A stretch of 64,000 bases of DNA, taken from NCBI GenBank assembly GCA_020634755.1, contig JACKBC010000002.1, positions 62,001-126,000 on the forward strand, written 5' to 3'. The position numbers were made by a program, and so were the translations under genes. Below, piece by piece: positions 18,809-27,395 of the stretch. Position 1 is the stretch's first letter, and each line of letters starts with the position of its first letter. The notes beneath the pieces were generated by a model that worked only from the letters and a program-made list of their open reading frames with translations, did not search any database and was not told where the DNA came from. Source of the DNA: Caldilineaceae bacterium. GTDB taxonomy: Bacteria; Chloroflexota; Anaerolineae; Caldilineales; Caldilineaceae.

Positions 18809-20899
18809 TCATGCGGCCTTCAAAATTTTCTCGGCAATCGACTGGCTAACAGGCGAATAGCGCTCAAACTGCATGGTAAAATTACCGCGCCCGCTGGTCA
18901 AAGAGCGGATACTAGTCGCATAGCCAAACATTTCGCTCAGCGGCACAAATGAGCGAATCGCGCTCACGCCGCCCGCCCGCGGCTCCATACCTTCAATTTC
19001 ACCGCGTCGGCTGGAAAAATCACCCACAATGTCACCCACATACTCTTCGGGCACAATTGCCTCTACGCGCATAACGGGCTCAAGCAAAATGGGCGACGCC
19101 TTTTGGGTACCCTCTTTAAAGCCAATGCTGGCGGCAATCTTGAAAGCCATCTCGTTGGAGTCTACCTCATGGTAGCTACCGTCCACAAGGGCCACTTTCA
19201 CATCAACCACTGGATACCCGGCCATGACGCCAGCACCCATGGCTTCCTCAATACCCTTCTGAATTGCGTTGAAATATTCTCTGGGCACAACGCCACCGAC
19301 GATGCGCTCCTCAAAGAGAAAACCAGCGCCAGGATCATTGGGTTCAAGCTCCAGCCAAACATGACCATACTGGCCGCGGCCACCGGACTGGCGCACAAAA
19401 CGACCTTCCACGCGTACGGGCTTTGTAATTGTCTCGCGGTACGCAACCTGGGGACGCCCCACATTACACTGGACTTGGAACTCACGCTTGAGGCGGTCTA
19501 CAATAATATCAAGGTGCAATTCGCCCATACCGGCAATGACAGTCTGTCCCGTCTGATCATCATAGTTAACCTGGAAGGTGGGATCTTCCTCAGCCAGCTT
19601 AATCAACGCATCGCTCAGCTTGTCCTGATCGCTCTTGGACTTTGGCTCAACCGCAACTTTGATAACGGGTTCCGGAAACTCAATCGTTTCTAACAGCACT
19701 TCATTATTCGGGTCGGAAAGAGTTTCCCCTGTAAAGCTCTGCTTCAACCCCACAACGGCGGCAATATCACCAGCTTCCACCACCTTGATTTCTTCGCGCT
19801 TATCGGCATACATTTGCAGCAACCGACCGGCGCGTTCCCGACGATCACGGTTTACATTATATACATTGCTGCCAGCTTCAAGCCGCCCAGAATAGATGCG
19901 CACATAGGCCAACCGACCCACGTAAGGGTCAGTAACAATCTTGAACACAAGCGCCGAGAAAGGTTCAGTTGTCTCAGCTTTGCGGATGAGCGGTTCAGAC
20001 GTGTGCGGATCTACGCCCTGCACTGGCGGCACATCGGCCGGGCTGGGCAAATAGCGCACAACAGCATCCAACAGCGGCTGTACCCCTTTATTGCGCAAGG
20101 CCGTACCGGCCATAATGGGCACCAATTGGTTATTTACCACAGCTTGGCGCAAGGCAGCATGCAGTTCATCGTTAGAGATCTCTTCACCTTCCAAATACTT
20201 TAAGGTAAGCTCATCATCAGTCTCCGCAATGCGTTCGATCAGAACAGCTCTTGCTTCGCTGGCGGCATCGGCCAAATTAGCCGGAATCTCTTCGATTGTC
20301 GGCTTAGCGCCCAATTCGTCTGTAAAATAGAGCGCCTTCATCTGAAACAGATCGATCACGCCCTCAAACTTATCTTCCGCCCCAATGGGCAGCTGAATCG
20401 GCAGCGGCACTGCGCCCAATCGATCAATAATCATCTGACACGTGCGCTCAAAATTGGCGCCAATGCGATCCATCTTATTGACGAAACAGATGCGCGGCAC
20501 CTTATAGCGGTCTGCTTGCCGCCACACCGTTTCGGATTGCGGCTCAACACCGGCCACGGCATCAAAAACCACGACGCCGCCGTCCAGCACACGCAAACTG
20601 CGCTGCACTTCGGCCGTAAAGTCAATATGCCCAGGGGTGTCAATAATATTGATCTGACACTCTTCCCCAGTCAGTCGATCCTTCCAAACCGTCGTAATGG
20701 CCGCAGCTGTAATGGTGATACCACGTTCGCGCTCTTGCACCATCCAGTCCGTCACGGCTGTCCCATCATGAACTTCACCCATGCGATGGATACGCCCAGA
20801 ATAAAAAAGGATACGCTCGGTGGTCGTTGTTTTACCGGCATCAATATGGGCAATAATACCGATATTGCGCACTCGTTCAATTGGATATTTTGTCGTCAT
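18809..20899 (-). CDS. fusA: Translation elongation factor G
   Basis: Ribosomal translocase GTPase, 696 residues. G motifs are AHIDAGKTTTTER, DTPGHIDF and NKMDRIGANF. Domains II to V are complete. Domain IV has GGRGQYGHVWLELEP, and domain V ends with SLTSGRGNFTMQFERY. It lies after rpsG across an unusually wide gap of about 900 bp. Confidence 0.98.
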   Translation of the reverse strand: MTTKYPIERVRNIGIIAHIDAGKTTTTERILFYSGRIHRMGEVHDGTAVTDWMVQERERGITITAAAITTVWKDRLTGEECQINIIDTPGHIDFTAEVQRSLRVLDGGVVVFDAVAGVEPQSETVWRQADRYKVPRICFVNKMDRIGANFERTCQMIIDRLGAVPLPIQLPIGAEDKFEGVIDLFQMKALYFTDELGAKPTIEEIPANLADAASEARAVLIERIAETDDELTLKYLEGEEISNDELHAALRQAVVNNQLVPIMAGTALRNKGVQPLLDAVVRYLPSPADVPPVQGVDPHTSEPLIRKAETTEPFSALVFKIVTDPYVGRLAYVRIYSGRLEAGSNVYNVNRDRRERAGRLLQMYADKREEIKVVEAGDIAAVVGLKQSFTGETLSDPNNEVLLETIEFPEPVIKVAVEPKSKSDQDKLSDALIKLAEEDPTFQVNYDDQTGQTVIAGMGELHLDIIVDRLKREFQVQCNVGRPQVAYRETITKPVRVEGRFVRQSGGRGQYGHVWLELEPNDPGAGFLFEERIVGGVVPREYFNAIQKGIEEAMGAGVMAGYPVVDVKVALVDGSYHEVDSNEMAFKIAASIGFKEGTQKASPILLEPVMRVEAIVPEEYVGDIVGDFSSRRGEIEGMEPRAGGVSAIRSFVPLSEMFGYATSIRSLTSGRGNFTMQFERYSPVSQSIAEKILKAA

Positions 20900-20959
20900 A
20901 ATGAGTTCCTACATTTCACAGAATAAATTGTGCGGCCCGTGCTCGCGTCATTTATCTAA

Positions 20960-21037
20960 CTTATGTTACGCAAGCCTGGAGGAAAGTCGACTCGCCTGTT
21001 TCTTCCTAGCAGACTGGCTGTCGCTGCGTAACGTGAG
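20960..21037 (+). repeat. R1a palindromic repeat with perfect 8-bp target duplication
   Basis: CTTATGTTACGCAAGCC to CGCTGCGTAACGTGAG, flanked on both sides by TTATCTAA (20952-20959 and 21038-21045). Terminal inverted repeats plus a direct repeat of the target are the hallmark of a transposed element. It is too short to code for anything. Confidence 0.9.
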
Positions 21038-21047
21038 TTATCTAACA

Positions 21048-21127
21048 GGATTTACGCAAGCCTTGACTAAAATTGTGTCGACTGCAAGCGGGTTCACTCT
21101 TGGTAATCTACAGGCGCGACATAAATC
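21048..21127 (-). repeat. R1c palindromic repeat
   Basis: From GGATTTACGCAAGCC to GGCGCGACATAAATC. Its interior (GCAAGCGGGTTCACTCTTGG) matches the R1c copies near 24.8 kb and 41.1 kb. Confidence 0.8.
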
Positions 21128-21194
21128 ATATTATCTAAAACATACCAAAAGCCAGGGGACCCAATAAAAACACCCTGGCCAGCTTGTGCATCTC

Positions 21195-21258
21195 AACTTA
21201 CGCAACGCCAAATTATACCAACTGCGGTTGTCAAAGCCAAATGGTATTGCGTAATGCC
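21195..21258 (+). repeat. Miniature R1 containing a miniature R2
   Basis: ACTTACGCAA and TTGCGTAAT form outer inverted ends. Between them, at 21215-21247, the two R2 ends are fused (ATACCAACTGCGGTTGT directly joined to CAAAGCCAAATGGTAT). Both elements appear to be deletion derivatives. Confidence 0.7.
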
Positions 21259-21806
21259 AGGGGCGCGCCATGCAGAAACATATTGCCCCCGCCCGCTTTG
21301 GCTCGATGCGTGCGCAAGTCCCATATATGGAACGAGAAAAACATTTTGTCCGCAGACAAAACGATACGGCGCCTAAATCCAACAATGTGGGCAAGTCACT
21401 GTGAAAACATATTCTTGGCTCTATCACAAATCAACATTTTCTGCTCTGAGAACAAATGTTAATTCATGACAACCGCGAGTACATCTTCAGCAACGAATGT
21501 GACAGCTCAGTTGTGGGAATGCGCCGCACGCAGTAATATTTTAAACTTTATCTTCAAATCAAACAGAAAATCTTTGTTACTATAAAGTTCGCAATTACAA
21601 ATAAGTTACAATGAAAGCGCAGACTTATGAGCGCAAATTAACAGGGCACAAATAAATGGCGTCACCTTGATGGATGCAAACGAAGCACCTCTGCAAAAAC
21701 TTAGCTCTGTTTGAAAACGCAAATCCCATCCGCTTTCAAAACAATAAAGTTTCAGCTCACCGCAACGGTAACGGCGTACTAGACGTGCGATTGCGCTCCC
21801 CTAAGT

Positions 21807-22274
21807 TTAAATGCGGAAATGCGCAAAAGCCTGGTTTGCTTCAGCCATGCGATGCGTATCTTCACGCTTCTTGACCGAGGCGCCCTCATTACGGGCAGAA
21901 TCCATCAACTCGCCGGCCAGTCGCACAGCCATATCGCGCCCGCTGCGCTTACGCGCATTGTCGATCAACCAGCGCATGGCCAATGCCATCCGCCGACTGG
22001 CGCTGATTTCCATGGGAATCTGATAGGTGGCGCCACCAACACGGCGCGGCCGCACTTCGACCAGAGGCGTTGCGTTCTTCAGTCCCTCTTCAAAAACCTC
22101 AATGGCGGGGCGCTTGGTGCGCTCTTCCATCAGATCAAATGCATCATAAACAATGCGGGCGGCCAAACTCTTTTTGCCGCGTTCCATGACATTGTTAATA
22201 AACTTAGCAACCACTTCGCTATTGTAGCGCGGGTCTGGCGTTACGGTCCGATGTTCGGCTCGGTTCCTTCGCAT
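21807..22274 (-). CDS. rpsG: 30S ribosomal protein S7
   Basis: Assembly initiator of the 30S head and, in Escherichia coli, repressor of the str operon. The protein has 155 residues from MRRNRAEHRTVTPDPRYNS. The ATG ten codons upstream (22304) is rejected on family length. The blocks ATPLVEVRPRRVGGATYQIP and RSGRDMAVRLAGELMD are present. Confidence 0.97.
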   Translation of the reverse strand: MRRNRAEHRTVTPDPRYNSEVVAKFINNVMERGKKSLAARIVYDAFDLMEERTKRPAIEVFEEGLKNATPLVEVRPRRVGGATYQIPMEISASRRMALAMRWLIDNARKRSGRDMAVRLAGELMDSARNEGASVKKREDTHRMAEANQAFAHFRI

Positions 22275-22360
22275 CTCTGATTCTTCCTTATCCCCTATTA
22301 CCAACCCGACACATTTATGCCGGTGCAGTAAAATAAACGTATTATCAACTTAAAAGCGCA

Positions 22361-22777
22361 CTACCGAGGCCGCTTTGTGCCATACTTACTGCGCCCACGC
22401 TTGCGATTGTTCACACCCGTGCTATCTAAAGCGCCGCGCACAATATGATAGCGCACGCCTGGCAGATCGCGCACACGACCGCCACGCACCAACACTACGC
22501 TATGCTCTTGCAGATTATGACCCTCACCAGGAATGTAAGCGGTCACTTCCATGCCATTGGTCAAACGCACACGCGCCACTTTACGCAGAGCCGAATTAGG
22601 CTTCTTGGGCGTCGTGGTGCGCACCTGGGTACAAACGCCGCGCTTCTGAGGGTTTCCCTTTTTCATGCGCCGCGTTTTGCCAGTCAGCGTATTTTGTGCA
22701 AAGCGCAACGCCGGCGCCTTTTCTTTTTTGCCAAGATTCTTGCGCCCTTTGCGGACTAATTGATTAATGGTAGGCAA
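22361..22777 (-). CDS. rpsL: 30S ribosomal protein S12
   Basis: Decoding-centre protein that controls fidelity and is the target of streptomycin resistance mutations. The protein has 138 residues, longer than the Escherichia coli protein because of an insert near residues 15-45. TTTPKKPNSALRK is intact, but the second resistance loop reads GGRVRDLPG, with Arg103 where most bacteria have Lys (Escherichia coli Lys87/88). It is the first gene of the cluster. Confidence 0.98.
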   Translation of the reverse strand: MPTINQLVRKGRKNLGKKEKAPALRFAQNTLTGKTRRMKKGNPQKRGVCTQVRTTTPKKPNSALRKVARVRLTNGMEVTAYIPGEGHNLQEHSVVLVRGGRVRDLPGVRYHIVRGALDSTGVNNRKRGRSKYGTKRPR

Positions 22778-22967
22778 AGGAATTCCTCCCTCATTTCATT
22801 GCTATATCTTCCGTAATTATTCACGAACATTAAGTCTATCATAATCATCCACACTCGGTCAAATCAAGAACGTCAAAAACTGATTCAACTTAGAGAGACT
22901 TCCCCAAACAGAGTGCAAAACCCGCATTATTTGACCCCAAGTATCCTTATCAATCCAACTACACGCC

Positions 22968-23028
22968 CAATGCCATTAAGTTGGCGAAAAGTGCGTCACA
23001 ATTGAAGCGGGCTTAACTCAATGACATG
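22968..23028. repeat. R5 repeat, short copy
   Basis: CAATGCCATTAAGTTGGCG at one end and CTCAATGACATG at the other are inverted ends. GCGAAAAGTGCG and GCGGGCTTAACTCAATGACAT match the longer copy at 52,333-52,467. Confidence 0.65.
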
Positions 23029-23081
23029 AACTAGATCCCTATCTATCTAGCACGCTGTATCCTTCAGCCAGCAGATACACA

Positions 23082-23118
23082 CAAAGCGCCTGGATCCGCA
23101 GCGGATCCAGGCGCTTTG
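23082..23118 (-). terminator. 18-bp perfect palindrome after the lipoprotein gene
   Basis: CAAAGCGCCTGGATCCGC and its exact complement are separated by a single base. It lies 74 bp past the lipoprotein stop. It is very stable, but without a long T-run. It is likely a terminator or a protein-binding palindrome. Confidence 0.65.
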
Positions 23119-23191
23119 ATCAAATTGCATTCTTACAAATAGAAAACCTTACACAAAATAGGGTGTGTAATTTTTTCCATTCACTTTCCAA

Positions 23192-23728
23192 TTACATACC
23201 CATGGAAAGCGTAACGGTGCCATCACCGGTCTCGACGCCGACAATTGTGCCCAGGCGCGGGTCATTCAGCGCGGCATTGATGCGATCGGCAATCAAAGAA
23301 GCCAAACCACCGCTAACCACAAGGTTGCCAGCAAAAGCCTGATCCAGCTCCACTGAAACAATGTGGTCCTGTACAACCACGTTACCAACCAACCCGACCT
23401 TATCGATGCCACCAACGGACTGGGCCAAATTCGCCACAATGTATATCTTGCCGGGGTCAAACATAGCCTGGACGCTATCGATCGGCACTTCAGAGCCAGC
23501 ATTCTGCTGGAGCAGCATGGTGATGAGGCTGCTAAATTCGCTCTCGGTCAAAGTGGCCTGGCCGCTCAACGCACCCTGAATTGCCTTATTCTGCCCGGCC
23601 ATGGCGGCGTCCATGGAAATCTCCACTTCGCGGTCTGGCATCATGGCTTGACCCATCATACAGCCAGAAAGACTGACAGCGAGCATCAAAGTGAATACGA
23701 CCACCAGTAAATTCTTTCGGGTAACCAT
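23192..23728 (-). CDS. Putative lipoprotein of unknown function
   Basis: A 178-residue protein with a lipoprotein signal: basic VTRKN, a hydrophobic stretch and the lipobox LSGC, so Cys23 would be acylated. The mature part is soluble, with hydrophobic/acidic segments such as GKIYIVANLAQSVGGIDKVG and a repeated valine-rich pattern. I do not recognise a catalytic family. It is transcribed alone toward rpsL and closed by a strong palindrome. Confidence 0.75.
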   Translation of the reverse strand: MVTRKNLLVVVFTLMLAVSLSGCMMGQAMMPDREVEISMDAAMAGQNKAIQGALSGQATLTESEFSSLITMLLQQNAGSEVPIDSVQAMFDPGKIYIVANLAQSVGGIDKVGLVGNVVVQDHIVSVELDQAFAGNLVVSGGLASLIADRINAALNDPRLGTIVGVETGDGTVTLSMGM

Positions 23729-23875
23729 TCGTGATCTCCTTTGTTGTTTTATTTAATGGAAACAAACAGTACAAATAGCGGAAAGTTGATTGTAGAAAAT
23801 TTAAGCGATCTCATTTAAGGATAATTCCCAAGAATAGTCTTAAATGCCATCACCCTATAACCAATCGCTTTATTA

Positions 23876-23957
23876 GGGTTTACGCAAGCCTAGAGGGAAA
23901 ATGGTCAGGTCAGCTATATTATGCTCTCCTGGCGATCCACCGGCGCTGCGTAAGTCC
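23876..23957 (+). repeat. R1b palindromic repeat
   Basis: From GGGTTTACGCAAGCCTAGAG to CACCGGCGCTGCGTAAGTCC, with inverted ends. The flanks TTTATTA and TTTATAA hint at a decayed target duplication. Confidence 0.85.
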
Positions 23958-24561
23958 TGTTTATAACCGATTATAACTAAGTTATTGTTACAACCGCGTT
24001 ATCGGTACAGACAGTGGGTTTTTGTGTTGTATGGACTTTACTACAAGATTAGGTCAGAAACAAGTTTTTAGCTTCACATCATTTTTTATTTCACATCATA
24101 ACGTGCGTCCACATTATAACATGAAATTATCATATGAACTGCTTTTTCACAAAACGGCTTTGGCGCCCAAGCATACTTGTCTGCACGTGTACAACCAAAT
24201 ATATTATCAATTGGCAATCTGCGCAAGTGAGAAGAATATTCTTACTCGTAGGGAGAGCTTGCTTGATTACTGCCTTGGGGATGCCGTTAGTATACCAGCA
24301 TCCGTCAATCATTGCAAGCATGAAAGTGATACAAAGTAAACTATATCCTTATATATATCCTCCCTCAGAATTTTGCCTTAGGATTCTAGCATATACCACA
24401 AACAATATGCGAATGTAAATTCCAGGTAAATGTTCAATTAATCTTTTACACGGTGACGACGATAAAAACCGGCGTTTTTTGTTAACGTTCCCGCCAGAAT
24501 CAAAACGCGAGGCTTCATTCAGAACTACACAGATAGGCTGGCGTCCCACTGGCGCTGCGTA

Positions 24562-24654
24562 ATACCAACTGCGGTTGTAAAAGCGGTGAATAATCGACCA
24601 TTCTACGCTGAGAATAGGGGAATTGTTCATCGCTTTTACAAAGCCAAATGGTAT
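24562..24654 (-). repeat. R2 repeat inserted in the end of an R1 repeat
   Basis: A 93-bp element with ends ATACCAACTGCGGTTGTAAA and TTTACAAAGCCAAATGGTAT. It splits the R1 end CTGGCGCTGCGTAAGT after TA. TAA stands on both sides of TACCA...TGGTA, which fits a 2- or 3-bp target duplication. The same element is found at 42,353. Confidence 0.85.
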
Positions 24655-24797
24655 AAGTAGTGACAGAATGACTTACATTACACCAGAAGCGCTCCCGCGC
24701 AACCATTGGGGCCTTCCGGTGTTTTCACAAAGACAGGGAAATTGTTTACAGTCCCAGAATGGTTATGCCCCTTAAAGGCAATTGTTCAGCAAGACAC

Positions 24798-24876
24798 GAC
24801 TTACGCAGCGCCCGTGGATGGCCAAGCGTGAACCCGTTTGCATCCGCACAAGTTTAGTCGAGGCTTGCCTAAGTCC
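24798..24876 (-). repeat. R1c palindromic repeat
   Basis: From CGACTTACGCAGCGCCCGTG to GAGGCTTGCCTAAGTCC. It is the reference copy for the R1c interior (GGCCAAGCGTGAACCCGTTT). Confidence 0.85.
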
Positions 24877-25046
24877 TAAAGAAATGCGCCAACCCTGATT
24901 GACTGACAAATCTTATTTACCGCGCAGATCGCCAAAAAACGCGCAGAATCTACTCGGGTACCCTTTGCGCATCTGCGCGCCCTTGGCGGTGGCAAGATTA
25001 AATCTGTCGGTCAATCAGTGCGCCAACCTTAAATTGGGGAGATTTA

Positions 25047-25820
25047 ATGAGTGATTCATTACGCGGCAAAACTGCCGTTATTACCGGAAGCGGACGCGGT
25101 ATTGGCAAAGGCATTGCCCTGGCCCTGGCCGCCCAAGGCTGCAATATTGCCATCAACTTTTTCCGCCGCCGGCAAAATGCCGAAGAGACAGCCCGCGAAA
25201 TTGAGGCATTGGGCGTGCGCACTGCGCTCATCAAAGCCAACGTAGGCGTCGAAGAAGATGTGCGCCGGCTCGTCGATGCCAGCGCCGAGCAATTGGGCAG
25301 CGTGGATATTTTTGTGGGCAATGCGGCCAGTGGCGTACAACGTGCGGCCACCGAAATTACCGCCAAAGCGTGGGATTGGACGCTCAACATCAACGCGCGC
25401 AGCATTCTATTTGGCGTACAGGCGGCCGCGCCCTATATGCAGCGTAATGGCTGGGGGCGCATCATCACCATTAGCAGCATTGGCAGCCGCCGCGTGCTGC
25501 CTGAATATAGCGTGGTGGGCGTTAGCAAAGCCGCCATCGAAGCGGTGACGCGCTATCTAGCCATTGAACTGGCGCCCCTGGGCATCATTGCCAATTGCAT
25601 TAGCCCCGGCATTGTAATGACCGAAGCGCTGGATCATTTTCCGCGTGGAGAGGAGATGATACGCTCAGCCCAAAGCGCCACTCCGGTGGGGCGCCTGGTG
25701 ACGCCAGCCGATGTCGGTGCGTTGGCGGTCTGGCTGTGCAGCGACGCCGCCGGCATGATCGTGGGTCAGACCATCGAACTGGATGGCGGCCACAGCCTCT
25801 TAATGAGCGGCCAAATCTAG
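25047..25820 (+). CDS. fabL: Enoyl-[acyl-carrier-protein] reductase, FabL type
   Basis: SDR-family enzyme of 257 residues that probably reduces enoyl-ACP with NADPH in the last step of each fatty-acid elongation cycle. The cofactor loop is TGSGRGIGKG near residue 12. NAASG, the WDWTLNINAR helix and the catalytic YSVVGVSK (Tyr-x6-Lys) are the pattern of Bacillus FabL rather than of an ordinary SDR with Tyr-x3-Lys. A GGGGAG site lies upstream of the ATG. It is convergent with folC and overlaps it by 4 bp at the stop codons. Confidence 0.85.
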   Translation: MSDSLRGKTAVITGSGRGIGKGIALALAAQGCNIAINFFRRRQNAEETAREIEALGVRTALIKANVGVEEDVRRLVDASAEQLGSVDIFVGNAASGVQRAATEITAKAWDWTLNINARSILFGVQAAAPYMQRNGWGRIITISSIGSRRVLPEYSVVGVSKAAIEAVTRYLAIELAPLGIIANCISPGIVMTEALDHFPRGEEMIRSAQSATPVGRLVTPADVGALAVWLCSDAAGMIVGQTIELDGGHSLLMSGQI

Positions 25821-27193
25821 CGCGTGGGGGATGGTGAAGGCGGCAGCATAAGCTGGACCACTCCCGTTGCTTCCGACTTGCTCTCCATGCGCCAGCCAAA
25901 GGTGCTGTTTATATAGCGCATGTATGGGTCGGGGTTCAGCACCTGTTCAATCATATATGTAGAACCGGTCAGGATGATAATGTCATCACCAGCCTGCATG
26001 GACTTGGCCGTTTGCAGCGCCTCTTGCGGGTCTGCAATTACCAGTGTGGGCGTATTTTGAATTAGCGGCGCAATCTCCTCACGGATCTTGCGTGGATCCT
26101 GCCCTTTATACAAGGAGCCGGTAATGACAATGGCTTTGGCCACCTTGGCCAGTGGCGGAAAAATCTCAATGGGAACCCGCTGCCGCGAGGCGCCCAATAC
26201 TAAAATTTTGCCCACATCGCCAAACTTGGCTTCAATCTCACCGGCCAGCGCAGCCAGCTTTTCCACATTATGCGCCACATCGGCATAGACCCGCTCTTCC
26301 ACCTTCCAAAAGCGGCCCAGCAGCCGTGCATGGAGAAAACTATGGAGCACGCGCGCTTCATCTAATTCGGGGAAAATCTGCTGCAAAGCCGTTATAGCCA
26401 GCGTAGCATTCCACTTTTGGTATGTAGCACTCAGCAGCGATTCATCGGGAATCTCCTCACCGCAAAGCGTTGCCACGCGCGCGGCAAAGGCCGCCACTTG
26501 GGCCGCATCTACTATGTGCAGCGGCGCCCCCACATGTTCACAGACATCCGTCACCACGGCCAGCGCATCGGGCTTGGTTTCGCTGGTAAAAAATGGCACG
26601 CCCGGCCGCGCAATGCCCGCTTTGTCCAGCGCCCGTTGCCACAGCTCATGCCCCAACAAAGCGGCATGATCGCTCCCCACATTGGTCAGCAACGTCACGG
26701 CCGCGTCTAACCCACGCGTCGGATCATAACGCCCGCCCACGTGGGTTTCAATGGCGGCCCAGGCCACTTCGTACCTTTCAAATAGCGTCAGCGCAATGAG
26801 GATTGAGGATTCGAGAAAAGTGTGCTGATGATGTGGATTCTCCAACAGCAGCCGCAAAATATGCGGTTTGACCCGTTCTTCCCACGCCCAAATAATATCT
26901 TCGCGGCTGGCGAACTCGCCGTTAATGCTGAAGCGCTCGCGGTATTCAAACAGATGCGGGCTGAAATAGGCGCCGGCATTGCCCATGGTGGCGAGCCCCA
27001 GCTCTAGAAAGCGACAAGTGGAGCCTTTGCCCCCCGTGCCGGCCACATGAATCATCTTGGTTGGATGGCCATTGGGCCACATGAGCCGAATCGATTTGCG
27101 CAACAGTTCCAAGCGCGCCAGCTTGGGAATGCTCCATTCGGCGTGATAAATTTGGTCAATGGTGTTGTAATAGGAAAAGTTCGGTGTGGACAT
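25817..27193 (-). CDS. folC: Folylpolyglutamate synthase / dihydrofolate synthase family protein
   Basis: ATP-dependent ligase adding glutamate to folates, of the Mur-ligase fold. The protein has 458 residues. The P-loop is VAGTGGKGSTCRFLE near residue 50. THVGGRYDPTRGLDA and TNVGSDHAALLG follow in the central domain. The C-terminal domain holds LGASRQRVPIEIFPPL. It is convergent with fabL. An R1a repeat lies 18 bp upstream of the ATG, so the promoter may be inside or beyond the repeat. Confidence 0.85.
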   Translation of the reverse strand: MSTPNFSYYNTIDQIYHAEWSIPKLARLELLRKSIRLMWPNGHPTKMIHVAGTGGKGSTCRFLELGLATMGNAGAYFSPHLFEYRERFSINGEFASREDIIWAWEERVKPHILRLLLENPHHQHTFLESSILIALTLFERYEVAWAAIETHVGGRYDPTRGLDAAVTLLTNVGSDHAALLGHELWQRALDKAGIARPGVPFFTSETKPDALAVVTDVCEHVGAPLHIVDAAQVAAFAARVATLCGEEIPDESLLSATYQKWNATLAITALQQIFPELDEARVLHSFLHARLLGRFWKVEERVYADVAHNVEKLAALAGEIEAKFGDVGKILVLGASRQRVPIEIFPPLAKVAKAIVITGSLYKGQDPRKIREEIAPLIQNTPTLVIADPQEALQTAKSMQAGDDIIILTGSTYMIEQVLNPDPYMRYINSTFGWRMESKSEATGVVQLMLPPSPSPTR

Positions 27194-27211
27194 AGATTGG
27201 TTTCTAATACC

Positions 27212-27296
27212 TTATGTTACGCAAGCCTTGAGGCAAGTCGGCTCGCCGACTTGCTTGTTTCTCTCTAGCAGACTGGCTGTCGCTGCGTAACGTGAG
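27212..27296 (+). repeat. R1a palindromic repeat upstream of folC
   Basis: TTATGTTACGCAAGCC to CGCTGCGTAACGTGAG, with inner hairpin CAAGTCGGCTCGCCGACTTG. The flanks CTAATACC and CTAATAAA share 6 of 8 bases. Confidence 0.88.
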
Positions 27297-27304
27297 CTAA
27301 TAAA

Positions 27305-27376
27305 ATGAACCGCAGACGCACGCCGATGACGCCGATTTTTACACCTGCGTGCATCTGCGCAAATCTGCGGTTCGCT
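27305..27376. repeat. CGCAGAT-type palindromic repeat
   Basis: Begins GAACCGCAGACGCACGCC and ends CGCAAATCTGCGGTTC, so the two ends are inverted copies of ACCGCAGA. It lies 20 bp past the proS stop and could act as a transcript-end hairpin. Confidence 0.7.
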
Positions 27377-27395
27377 CTGTTTGCGAATCTTCTGA

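Larger units (their letters stand above)
20900..21806. other. Large rpsG-fusA gap filled with repeats
   Basis: No gene is supported in these 907 bp. The part near fusA holds an R1a copy, an R1c copy and a miniature R1 with a nested miniature R2. The rest (about 21,260-21,806) is AT-rich without recognisable features and may hold a promoter for fusA. In most bacteria rpsG and fusA are separated by well under 100 bp. Confidence 0.7.
22778..23191. other. Region upstream of rpsL
   Basis: No gene is seen. It holds a compact R5 repeat (22968-23028) and a near-perfect palindrome (23082-23118). The promoter of the whole ribosomal cluster should lie here, in the AT-rich stretch about 22,780-22,950. 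Confidence 0.5.
23729..25046. other. 1.3-kb intergenic region with stacked repeats
   Basis: No gene is supported; short open frames here lack any domain or codon signature. It holds an R1b copy (23876-23957), an R1 end interrupted by R2 (24549-24660), an R1c copy (24798-24876) and a degenerate CGCAGAT-type palindrome (24917-25003). The fabL promoter must lie near its right end. Confidence 0.7.

Noticed and set aside
24022..24418. Small genes in the region upstream of fabL
   Set aside because: Two overlapping frames of about 100 codons have no ribosome site, no domain and no regular composition.
20900..25046. tRNA or rRNA genes in the large gaps
   Set aside because: No cloverleaf with a GGTTCGA-type T-loop or rRNA-like stretch was found by eye. 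A tRNAscan run would settle it.
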